The notes under the pieces were generated by a model, which ran no database searches, was not told the DNA's origin, and was given only the letters and a program-made list of their open reading frames with translations. A stretch of 64,000 nt of DNA from Motilibacter peucedani (GTDB lineage: Bacteria > Actinomycetota > Actinomycetes > Motilibacterales > Motilibacteraceae): the NCBI RefSeq assembly GCF_003634695.1, contig NZ_RBWV01000015.1, forward strand, positions 62,001 to 126,000, read 5' to 3'. This document shows, piece after piece, positions 1 through 7,222 of this stretch. A program made the position numbers and the translations under genes. Position 1 is the first letter of the stretch, and each line of letters opens with the position of its first letter.

Positions 1-43
1 TCCGCGCGTGGAAGGCCGCGGGCCTGCCGGTCCTTCCGAGGTC

Positions 44-460
44 CTAGGAGTCCGAGGCCGCGCAGTCGCCGCAGGTGCCGAAGACCTCGACGGTGTGGGT
101 CACGTCGACGAAGCCGTTCTGCCCGGCCACGGTCGCGGCCCAGCGCTCGACGTCCGGGCCCTCGACCTCCACCGTGCGCCCGCAGCTGCGGCACACCAGG
201 TGGTGGTGGTGGCTCGCGCTGCACCGGCGGTAGACCGACTCGCCGTCGGTGCGGCGCAGGACGTCGACCTCGCCCGCCTCCGCCAGCGTCTGCAGGGCGC
301 GGTAGACCGTGGTGAGGCCGACGGACTCGCCGCGCGAGCGCAGCAGGGCGAACAGGTCCTGGGCGCTGCGGAAGTCGTCGAGCTCGTCCAGCGCCGCCGC
401 GACCGCCGATCGCTGCCGCGTCGAGCGCGTGCGGGTCGGTGCGAGTTCGTTGAGAGCCAC
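44..460 (-). CDS. zur: Zinc uptake regulator Zur (Fur family)
   Basis: Predicted zinc-sensing repressor of 138 residues, the usual Zur length. The N-terminal winged helix carries the actinobacterial recognition region VGLTTVYRALQTLAEAGEVD (residues 47-66). The dimerisation half has the HHHH run (84-87) and two CxxC pairs, C90/C93 and C130/C133, which form the structural zinc site of the family. C80 and H122 sit where other sensory ligands are known in mycobacterial FurB. The GTG at 460 was chosen because it gives the family N-terminus. A CATACT box lies only 6 bases upstream, so the mRNA may be leaderless. It is divergent from the DUF4331 gene; I saw no palindromic Zur box between them. Confidence 0.93.
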   Translation of the reverse strand: MALNELAPTRTRSTRQRSAVAAALDELDDFRSAQDLFALLRSRGESVGLTTVYRALQTLAEAGEVDVLRRTDGESVYRRCSASHHHHLVCRSCGRTVEVEGPDVERWAATVAGQNGFVDVTHTVEVFGTCGDCAASDS

Positions 461-466
461 GTGTCC

Positions 467-472
467 AGTATG
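467..472 (-). promoter_or_regulatory. Candidate -10 element of zur (leaderless layout)
   Basis: On the minus strand CATACT ends 6 bases before the GTG start of zur. Transcription would begin at or next to the start codon. No good Shine-Dalgarno is present, which fits a leaderless message. No clear -35 was seen. Confidence 0.35.
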
Positions 473-558
473 CCCATGGCGTGCTGGGCGACGATCCCTG
501 TGATCTGCCTCACGCACGGGGCAGTCCGGAGCGGGCGCCGCGACGAAGAGGAGACGGC

Positions 559-577
559 GTGCTGGACCTCCCAGCAC
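559..577. repeat. Perfect inverted repeat upstream of the DUF4331 gene
   Basis: GTGCTGG and CCAGCAC (7 bp) are separated by ACCTC. The element lies 28 bases before the DUF4331 start in the zur/DUF4331 divergent gap. It could be an operator or a 5' UTR hairpin. It lacks the AT-rich core expected of a Zur box. Confidence 0.4.
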
Positions 578-604
578 CGTACGGAGCCAGAAAGGCCCCC
601 GAAC

Positions 605-2125
605 GTGACCCGACAGCCAGCCGTTCCTCCCGCCCGCACGAAGAACCTCGAGCAGCGCCGACGCAGCCGGCTGCCTGCACTGCTCGCCACCACCGCCCTG
701 GTCGGCACGGCCTTCGCCGTCCTGCCTGCCGGGTCGGCGTCGGCGTCCAGCCACCGCGAGGCACCACTGGTCGCGGGGACCCCGAAGCTCGACGCCACGG
801 ACACCTACGCGTTCGTGAGCCCGGACAAGCCCGACACGGTCACCATCCTGGGCAACTTCCAGCCGTTCGAGGAGCCCTCCGGCGGCCCGAACTTCTACCC
901 GTGGTCCGACGACGCGAAGTACGACATCAACATCGACAACAACGGCGACGCGAAGGCCGACATCACCTACGAGTTCACCTTCAGGAGCGCGTACCAGGAC
1001 CGGAAGTCCTTCCTCTACAACACCGGCGCCGTCACGAGCCTGACCGACCCCGACCTCAACTTCCGGCAGACCTACTCGGTGCGACGGATCGACGCCGACG
1101 GCCGCTCGAAGCTGCTGCGCAAGGCCGACGCCGCCCCGAGCGACGTCGGTGCCGCGTCCATGCCCGACTACGGCGCGCTGCGCGACGGCGCGGTCCAGCC
1201 GGTCGCCGGGGGCGGTCACGTCTTCGCCGGCCAGGCGGACGACCCGTTCTTCCTCGACCTGCGCATCTTCGACCTGCTCTACGGCGGCAACCTCAGCGAG
1301 GTCGGCAACGACACGCTGCACGGCTACAACGTCAACACGCTCGGCATCCAGATCCCGAAGTCCCAGCTGACCGCAGGCGGCGACCCCGTCATCGGCGTCT
1401 GGACCTCCGTGCTGACGGAGAACTCGAAGGGCCGCCAGGTCTCCGTCTCGCGCTTGGGCAGCCCCCTGGTCAACGAGGCCGTCCTCCCGGTGAAGGAGAA
1501 GGACGTCTGGAACGCGTCGGTGCCCTCCGGTGACGCGCAGTTCGGGAAGTACGTCCTCGACCCCGAGGTGCCCAAGCTCGTGCAGTCGATCTACGGCATC
1601 CCGGCCCCGGCCACCCCGCGCAACGACCTCGCACAGGTCTTCCTCACCGGCGTCCCTGGGCTGACCCAGCCGAAGAAGGTCACGCCGAGCGAGGAGCTCC
1701 GCCTCAACACCGCCGTCGCGCCGTCGGCGACCCCGAACCGGCTCGGCGTGCTCAAGGGAGACCTCGCCGGCTTCCCGAACGGCCGTCGCCTCGGCGACGA
1801 CGTCGTCGACATCTCGCTCCAGGCGCTCGAAGGTGCCCTGCTGCCGGGCCACGCGGCCGCGGTCGACGGGCTCGGCGACGGGGTGGACGCCAACGACAAG
1901 GCGTTCGGCACGACCTTCCCCTACGTCGCCCTGCCGTGGTCGGGCTCGGTGACCCGACCCGGCCCGCAGGGCGCGACCAGCTTCCTGACCGGTGCGCGTC
2001 CGACCGGGTCCGGCTCGCCCGCCGGTGGTCTCGGCGAGCCGGTGGCTCTCGGCTCGCTGGGGCTGCTCGCTCTGCTCGGAGCGGGGGTCGCCGTGCGCCG
2101 TCGGCGCACGGCTCTGCCGGCCTAG
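605..2125 (+). CDS. Secreted DUF4331 protein with C-terminal membrane anchor
   Basis: A 506-residue exported protein whose body matches the DUF4331 family, of unknown function; the motif SSHREAPLV follows the signal peptide as in other members. Residues about 20-48 form an Arg-rich n-region, a hydrophobic core and an Ala-rich cleavage site (ASA). The C-terminus has a single hydrophobic helix followed by RRRR, so the product is probably tethered to the membrane facing outward. There is no LPXTG sorting motif. The GTG start was chosen for the AGAAAGG sequence about 8 bases upstream and because it gives a proper signal peptide; upstream in-frame codons are not protein-like. It is followed by a strong terminator and the CshA/OmpA gene, another surface protein. 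Confidence 0.85.
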   Translation: MTRQPAVPPARTKNLEQRRRSRLPALLATTALVGTAFAVLPAGSASASSHREAPLVAGTPKLDATDTYAFVSPDKPDTVTILGNFQPFEEPSGGPNFYPWSDDAKYDINIDNNGDAKADITYEFTFRSAYQDRKSFLYNTGAVTSLTDPDLNFRQTYSVRRIDADGRSKLLRKADAAPSDVGAASMPDYGALRDGAVQPVAGGGHVFAGQADDPFFLDLRIFDLLYGGNLSEVGNDTLHGYNVNTLGIQIPKSQLTAGGDPVIGVWTSVLTENSKGRQVSVSRLGSPLVNEAVLPVKEKDVWNASVPSGDAQFGKYVLDPEVPKLVQSIYGIPAPATPRNDLAQVFLTGVPGLTQPKKVTPSEELRLNTAVAPSATPNRLGVLKGDLAGFPNGRRLGDDVVDISLQALEGALLPGHAAAVDGLGDGVDANDKAFGTTFPYVALPWSGSVTRPGPQGATSFLTGARPTGSGSPAGGLGEPVALGSLGLLALLGAGVAVRRRRTALPA

Positions 2126-2147
2126 CCGGGCAGCGTCCCGCACGTCC

Positions 2148-2190
2148 GCTCGAGCCCCTTGCCCCGGCGTCCCGGGCAGGGGGCTCGAGC
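2148..2190 (+). terminator. Hairpin terminator after the DUF4331 gene
   Basis: Two 17-base arms starting GCTCGAGCCCC pair with one G-T wobble around an intervening loop of 9 bases. There is no T tract, as is common in high-GC actinobacteria. Confidence 0.75.
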
Positions 2191-2316
2191 GTCGTGACGC
2201 GGCGGAGGTGGCATGACGTTGCGTAGTGGCCACCTTGCCCGCTGTCGACCTCTCTGTGCATCAAAGGCGGCAATTGGTGTAGAACAGGCGCTCTCGTCGC
2301 CGATCAAGGAGAGTCC

Positions 2317-5229
2317 GTGCAGCGTCACCGAGCAAGGGGCGGGCACAGCCGCCGCGCCTGGAAGACCGTCCTAGCCGGAGGGCTCGCTGCGGCGACCCTG
2401 CTGGCGACCGCCCTGCCCGCCTCCGCGAGCCACTTCCGAGCCTCGGTCACCACGACGACCTTCGCCAACGGCGTCGTCACCTGGCACGTCGACGGCGCCT
2501 GGCGCAAGACGTCGAACGGGACGTTCTTCGGCGGCAACTCCGCGAACATGACGCTGACGCGAGTCAGCAACGGCACCACCGTGACCGGCCTCCCGCGGAC
2601 GCTGGTGACCGCGCCGCAGAACACCACCGACCCGCTGTTCGACCTGAGCAGCGAGACGCTCACGGTCGACATGACCAGCCTGCTCGGCTCGCCGGACACC
2701 TACCAGTTCTACCGGGCGTCCAGCGCCCGGGTGGCCGGCGTGCGCAACACGAGCGGCAACGACTCGTTCTCGCAGGCGATGGCGGTCACGGTGAACCCCG
2801 GCGGCACGGTGTCGTTGCCACCGCAGTTCGACCACGACAACCTCTACACGCTCATCCCCATCGCAGGGACGAGCGAGCTGTCGCTCGACTACCGGGCCAC
2901 GGACCCCGAGGGCACGGCGGTCACCTACCAGCAGTTGACGAGCCCCACCGGCCCGGACTTCGGCGCCACGGCACTGCCGTGCTCCTCGTTCACCGGCGGG
3001 GTGCTGCGCCTGTCCGCGGCCCTCTGCCCGGGCGGCACGACGTTCTCCTCCCAGTACTCCGCGGGCGACTTCTACGCGGTCAAGGTGAAGGCCACCGACG
3101 CCGACGGCCAGTTCTCCGAGACCGACACCCTGTTGAGAGTGCCCGTCATCCCGACGGCCACGCTGCCCGCGCCGACGTCGGTCACCTCCACCGCCCCGGG
3201 CACGATCGTGGTCCCGGTCGGGCTCGTCGACACCGACACCTCGGTCGACACGTACTCCGTGACCTGCACGAACACCGCGGACCCCGCCGACGTACGCACG
3301 GGCACGGGCACGACGCGCAACGTGCAGGTCTCCGGCCTCACCGACGGCGCCTCCTACAGCTGCGTCGCCACCGCGACGAACGGGCTGGGCGGGAACCCCT
3401 CTGCGTCGACCACCTACCGGACCCAGAGCGTCGCCTTCAGCCCCACCGCCGCCCTGCCGGCGACGGCTGCTCCGGTCACCCTCACCGCGACCGCGTCCTC
3501 GGGCCTGCCCGTCACCTACGCCAGCAGCACCCCGGCGGTCTGCACCGTCTCGGGAGCGACCCTCACCGTGGTGGCCCAGGGCACCTGCAGCCTGCTCGCC
3601 AGGCAGGCTGGCGACAGCACGTACGTCGCTGCCTCCACCGCGGCGACCGTGCTGGTCGCTGGCGCCCCCGCTCCCGCCGCCTCCTCGTCCACGGGGTCGG
3701 GCACGACCCCGCAGTCGGTGACGGTGCCGGTCGGCCCCGGCCAGTCGGTCACGCTGCTCGACGCGTCCGGCACCCCCACCACGACGGTCACCGTCCCCGG
3801 CCAGGGCACCTACGTCCTCGACCCGGCGACCGGAGCGGTGACGTTCACCCCCGTCCTGGGCTTCGCCGGCACGGCGACCCCCGTCACCGTCCGCGTCACC
3901 GATGCGTTCGGCCAGGCCGGCACGAGCACCTACACCCCGACGGTCACTGCGCCGCCCGCCCCGGCTCCGGCTCCGCGGACGAGCAGCGGGACCGGGACCG
4001 GCACCCAGACCGTCCGCGTCCCCGTCCCGGCCGGCGGCTCGGTCACGCTCCTCGACGCTGCGGGCGCTCCCGCCGCCACGGTGGTCGTGCCGGGTCAGGG
4101 CACCTACCTGCTCGACCCTGCGACGGGCACCGTGAGCTTCGTGCCGGTCGCCGGCTTCAGCGGGACCTCGACGCCGGTGGTGGTCCAGGTCACCGACGCC
4201 TACGGGCAGGTCGTGCGCACCACGTACGCCGCCACGGTGAGCTCGCCGACGCCCACGGCGGCGGCACCGGTCAGCTCGACCGGCGGGCCGGGTGCTGTCC
4301 AGTCGGCGATCGTGGCAATCCCGTCGGGCGGATCGGTGACGCTGCTCGACGCGCAGGGGCGGCCGAGCACCCGCGTGGTCGTGCCCGGGCAGGGCGTCTA
4401 CTCGCTCGACGTGACGACAGGCGTCATCACGTTCACGGCCGCGGCCGGCTTCACCGGTCGCGCGACGCCGGTCACCTTCCGCGTGACCGACGCCTACGCG
4501 CAGACCAGCAGCGCCACGTACGCCGCCTCCGTCGTCGGTGGGGTGACCAGCCCGACCGCCACGCTCACGGCCGTACGGGCCAGGGGTGCGCAGGTCGCCA
4601 CCTCGTCGGCGACGCGGGGCACGCTGCCGACGACCTGTCGCATCGACATCGGTCGGATCTCGCGGTGCACGGTGACGGCGTACGCGACGGTGAGCGGGCG
4701 ACGGGTCGTCGTCGGCACCGGCACCGGCGTGGTCGCCACGGGGGTGCAGACCCACGCCGTGCGGGCGACCGTGCAGCTCACGGCGGTCGGCCGGGCGCTC
4801 GCCGCGCGACCCGGCGGCGTGCCGCTCGCGCTGGTGGCTGCCGCGACGGCCAGGGGGCCGGGCTCGGCTGTCGTCGCGACGACCCGCGCGCGGGTGGTCG
4901 CCAACACGCTCGTGGCGCCGCGCCCGGTCTTCTTCGACACCTCGCGCGCGGTGCTCCGGCCCGGTGAGCGCAGCTACCTGGCGCAGCTGCGCAACGTCCT
5001 GATCGGCGTCCGGGTCATCCGGTGCGACGGGTTCACCGACTCACGGGGCGGAGCTGAGAACGCCACGCTGGCGCGGGCCCGGGCGAGCGCGACCTGCGCC
5101 TTCCTCGCTCGAGGCACCGCCATCCGCGCGGTGGTGGTCTCGCACGGCGAGACCAGCCCGGTGGGCGACAACGCGACCTCGCGCGGGCGCTCGCTCAACC
5201 GGCGCACCGACGTCCGGTTCGGCTACTAG
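2317..5229 (+). CDS. Large secreted protein with FN3-like, CshA-type repeat and OmpA-like domains
   Basis: A 970-residue exported protein. A signal peptide ends near residue 38 (ALPASAS). Residues about 280-370 resemble a fibronectin type III fold, and about 372-445 a bacterial Ig-like fold. Three repeats of about 77 residues follow (about 466-545, 565-642, 664-740), each with the CshA fibril-repeat pattern: VTLLDA, then PGQGTY, then a TFTP-like strand, GF.GTATPV and VTDA(Y/F)(G/A)Q. Residues about 885-970 look like an OmpA-type peptidoglycan-binding domain (DGFTDSRGG, then N..LARARA, ending SLNRRTDVRFGY). The likely role is a cell-wall-associated adhesin or spacer; this is inference. The GTG start has AAGGAG 5 bases upstream. 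The stop overlaps that of the convergent rarD. Confidence 0.8.
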   Translation: MQRHRARGGHSRRAWKTVLAGGLAAATLLATALPASASHFRASVTTTTFANGVVTWHVDGAWRKTSNGTFFGGNSANMTLTRVSNGTTVTGLPRTLVTAPQNTTDPLFDLSSETLTVDMTSLLGSPDTYQFYRASSARVAGVRNTSGNDSFSQAMAVTVNPGGTVSLPPQFDHDNLYTLIPIAGTSELSLDYRATDPEGTAVTYQQLTSPTGPDFGATALPCSSFTGGVLRLSAALCPGGTTFSSQYSAGDFYAVKVKATDADGQFSETDTLLRVPVIPTATLPAPTSVTSTAPGTIVVPVGLVDTDTSVDTYSVTCTNTADPADVRTGTGTTRNVQVSGLTDGASYSCVATATNGLGGNPSASTTYRTQSVAFSPTAALPATAAPVTLTATASSGLPVTYASSTPAVCTVSGATLTVVAQGTCSLLARQAGDSTYVAASTAATVLVAGAPAPAASSSTGSGTTPQSVTVPVGPGQSVTLLDASGTPTTTVTVPGQGTYVLDPATGAVTFTPVLGFAGTATPVTVRVTDAFGQAGTSTYTPTVTAPPAPAPAPRTSSGTGTGTQTVRVPVPAGGSVTLLDAAGAPAATVVVPGQGTYLLDPATGTVSFVPVAGFSGTSTPVVVQVTDAYGQVVRTTYAATVSSPTPTAAAPVSSTGGPGAVQSAIVAIPSGGSVTLLDAQGRPSTRVVVPGQGVYSLDVTTGVITFTAAAGFTGRATPVTFRVTDAYAQTSSATYAASVVGGVTSPTATLTAVRARGAQVATSSATRGTLPTTCRIDIGRISRCTVTAYATVSGRRVVVGTGTGVVATGVQTHAVRATVQLTAVGRALAARPGGVPLALVAAATARGPGSAVVATTRARVVANTLVAPRPVFFDTSRAVLRPGERSYLAQLRNVLIGVRVIRCDGFTDSRGGAENATLARARASATCAFLARGTAIRAVVVSHGETSPVGDNATSRGRSLNRRTDVRFGY
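3712..4533 (+). repeat. Three CshA-type coding repeats, period about 300 bases
   Basis: Repeats begin near 3712, 4009 and 4306, each about 230 bases. They are separated by Pro/Ala/Ser/Thr-rich linkers of about 60 bases. The encoded repeats share VTLLDA, VPGQGTY or VPGQGVY, and VTDAxxQ. This is an internal tandem duplication of one structural domain. Confidence 0.75.
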
Positions 5230-6110
5230 CCGTCCCGGTCGGCGACCAGGAGCCCCTCTCCCCGCTCGGGGAGGGGGGCTCCGGCGCGCCTGGCCCGGTA
5301 GGCCCGCACCTGGTCGCTGGCGAAGACGGCGAGCGAGGCCCACACCAGCCCGAAGCCCGCCCACCGGGTGCGCGTCATGGGCTCGTGGCGCACGAGCACG
5401 CCGATGCCGAGCTGGAGGGTCGGCGTGACGTACTGCAGCAGGCCCATGACGCTGAGCGGGACGCGCAGCGCGGCCATCCCGAACAGCAGCAGCGGCGCGG
5501 CGGTGACGAGTCCGGTCGTGGCCAGCAGCACGTCGTGCTCCGCGCCGGCCGACAGGCTGCCGCGGCCGGTGAGCTCGATGCCCGCCAGCAGCGCCACGGC
5601 CAGCGGTGCCAGCACCAGCGACTCGACGGCGAGCCCGGGCAGCGGCTCCACGGCCGCCTGCTTCTTCAGCAGGCCGTACGTTCCGAACGAGAGCCCGAGC
5701 ACCAGAGCGATCCAGGGCACACTACCGTACGCGGCGGTCAGCACGAGCACGCCGGCTCCCGCGACGGCGACGGCGGCCGCCTGCGCCCGGCGCAGGCGCT
5801 CGTGCAGGACGACGACGCCGAGCAGCACCGAGACCAGCGGGTTGATGAAGTAGCCGAGCGCCGCCTCGACGACGTGCCCGGTGTTGACCGCCGCGATGTA
5901 GACGCCCCAGTTGGTGCCGTTGGCGACCGCGGCTGCGGCCAGCACCCCGGCCTGGCGCCGCGACAGCCCGCGCCACGGCAGCGGCCGGCGCATCACGAGC
6001 AGCACGGCCAGGCACGTCACGGCCGTCCAGAACACCCGGTGGGCGAGGATCTCGAGCGCTCCCGCCGGCTCGAGCAGCGGGAAGTAGAGCGGGAAGGCAC
6101 CCCACAGCAC
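5226..6110 (-). CDS. rarD: RarD-type EamA-family permease
   Basis: A multi-pass inner-membrane protein of the drug/metabolite transporter superfamily, RarD branch. FPLYFPLLEPAGALEILAHR near the N-terminus and NWGVYIAAVNTGHVVEAALGYFINPL are family hallmarks, and about ten hydrophobic helices can be counted. The substrate is unknown. The GTG at 6110 is the only standard in-frame start before the reading frame runs into korB, yet similar residues (GLWAAFGAY) continue upstream of it, so the first helix would be clipped. The stop is shared with the convergent gene in one CTAG, and the last codons contain a terminator hairpin. Confidence 0.8.
   Translation of the reverse strand: MLWGAFPLYFPLLEPAGALEILAHRVFWTAVTCLAVLLVMRRPLPWRGLSRRQAGVLAAAAVANGTNWGVYIAAVNTGHVVEAALGYFINPLVSVLLGVVVLHERLRRAQAAAVAVAGAGVLVLTAAYGSVPWIALVLGLSFGTYGLLKKQAAVEPLPGLAVESLVLAPLAVALLAGIELTGRGSLSAGAEHDVLLATTGLVTAAPLLLFGMAALRVPLSVMGLLQYVTPTLQLGIGVLVRHEPMTRTRWAGFGLVWASLAVFASDQVRAYRARRAGAPLPERGEGLLVADRDG
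5249..5282. terminator. Bidirectional terminator inside the 3' end of rarD
   Basis: Fifteen base pairs with one G-T wobble close a GCTC loop. It serves the CshA/OmpA gene on the plus strand and, being inside the last 18 codons of rarD, probably rarD on the minus strand. Its core is identical to the hairpin after rpoC. Confidence 0.7.
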
Positions 6111-6172
6111 GTAGGCGCCGAACGCCGCCCAGAGGCCCGTGGCGGCACGGGCCTCAGGGGCGGGAGCGGCGG

Positions 6173-7222
6173 CTACGCGACGGTCCAGGTGTCGCCGCCG
6201 GCGAGCAGCGCGGCGAGCGCCTCGTCGCTGTCGCCGGGGCCCTGCGTCTCGGCCGCCCGGGCCAGCTGGTCGGCGACCATCGCGCCGTAGGCCGGACGCG
6301 CGACGTCGCGGAAGACGCCGAACGCGGTGCGTGCGAGCGAGGCGTCCTGCAGGCGCGAGAGCGCGAAGGCGTGCGTCGGGTCGGGGTTGCCCGGCTCGTG
6401 GACGACCAGGCGGTCGGCGTTGTCGTCGGTGACGTCGTCGACCTCGCGCAGCTCGCCCGAGGCCGGGTCGCGGACGATGCCGTACTGGCCCTGGTTGCCC
6501 CAGCGGACCGGCGCGCCGGCCTCGAGCCGGATGCCGAACTCGTCGCGCGTCTCCGGGTCCTTGAGGACGTCGAAGGCGCCGTCGTTGAAGATGTTGCAGT
6601 TCTGGTAGATCTCGACCAGCGCCGAGCCCTTGTGCTGGGCGGCGGCGCGCAGCACCGAGGTCAGGTGCTTGCGGTCGGAGTCGAGCGTGCGCGCGACGAA
6701 GCTCGCCTCGGCGCCGATGGCCAGGCTCACCGGGTTGAACGGCGAGTCGAGCGAGCCGAGCGGAGAGGACTTCGTGATCTTGCCCAGCTCGGACGTGGGC
6801 GAGAACTGGCCCTTGGTCAAGCCGTAGATCTGGTTGTTGAAGAGCAGGATCTTGAGCTCGACGTTGCGGCGCAGCGCGTGGATCAGGTGGTTGCCGCCGA
6901 TCGAGAGCGCGTCGCCGTCACCGGTGATGACCCAGACCGAGAGGTCCTGCCGGCTCGTCGCGAGTCCGGTGGCGATGGCCGGGGCACGCCCGTGGATCGA
7001 GTGCATGCCGTAGGTGTTCATGTAGTAGGGGAACCGGCTGGAGCAGCCGATGCCCGACACGATGGCGATGTTCTCGCGCGGCACGCCGAGCTCGGGCATG
7101 AAGCCCTGCACCGCGGCGAGGATCGCGTAGTCACCGCACCCCGGGCACCAGCGGACCTCCTGGTCGGTCTTGAAGTCCTTGGCGCTCAGCGACGGGGTCG
7201 GGAGGTCTTGCGTGGTGCTCAC
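6173..7222 (-). CDS. korB: 2-oxoacid:ferredoxin oxidoreductase subunit beta
   Basis: The 349-residue thiamine-diphosphate subunit of a KorAB-type (2-oxoglutarate) ferredoxin oxidoreductase. RWCPGCGDYAIL begins the active domain. GIGCSSRFPYY, IHGRAPAIATG and GDGDALSIGGNH, followed by LLFNNQIYGLTKGQFSPTS, are the TPP/Mg-binding stretches. It lacks the extra ferredoxin domain of five-cluster pyruvate enzymes, as expected for KorB. The GTG start overlaps the TGA stop of korA by four bases (GTGA), so the two are translationally coupled. The complex decarboxylates a 2-oxoacid to the acyl-CoA while reducing ferredoxin; 2-oxoglutarate is the likely substrate by family. Confidence 0.92.
   Translation of the reverse strand: MSTTQDLPTPSLSAKDFKTDQEVRWCPGCGDYAILAAVQGFMPELGVPRENIAIVSGIGCSSRFPYYMNTYGMHSIHGRAPAIATGLATSRQDLSVWVITGDGDALSIGGNHLIHALRRNVELKILLFNNQIYGLTKGQFSPTSELGKITKSSPLGSLDSPFNPVSLAIGAEASFVARTLDSDRKHLTSVLRAAAQHKGSALVEIYQNCNIFNDGAFDVLKDPETRDEFGIRLEAGAPVRWGNQGQYGIVRDPASGELREVDDVTDDNADRLVVHEPGNPDPTHAFALSRLQDASLARTAFGVFRDVARPAYGAMVADQLARAAETQGPGDSDEALAALLAGGDTWTVA

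Noticed and set aside
8-604. In-frame extension of the DUF4331 gene back to position 8
   Set aside because: It overlaps zur on the other strand and encodes unconserved sequence. The GTG at 605 has a Shine-Dalgarno and leads directly into a signal peptide.
461-604. Zur operator between zur and the DUF4331 gene
   Set aside because: No AT-rich palindrome of the known Zur-box type was found, only a GC-rich 7-bp inverted repeat.
3712-4533. DNA-level mobile or minisatellite repeat
   Set aside because: The three units are diverged copies of a protein domain in one reading frame, explained by domain duplication.
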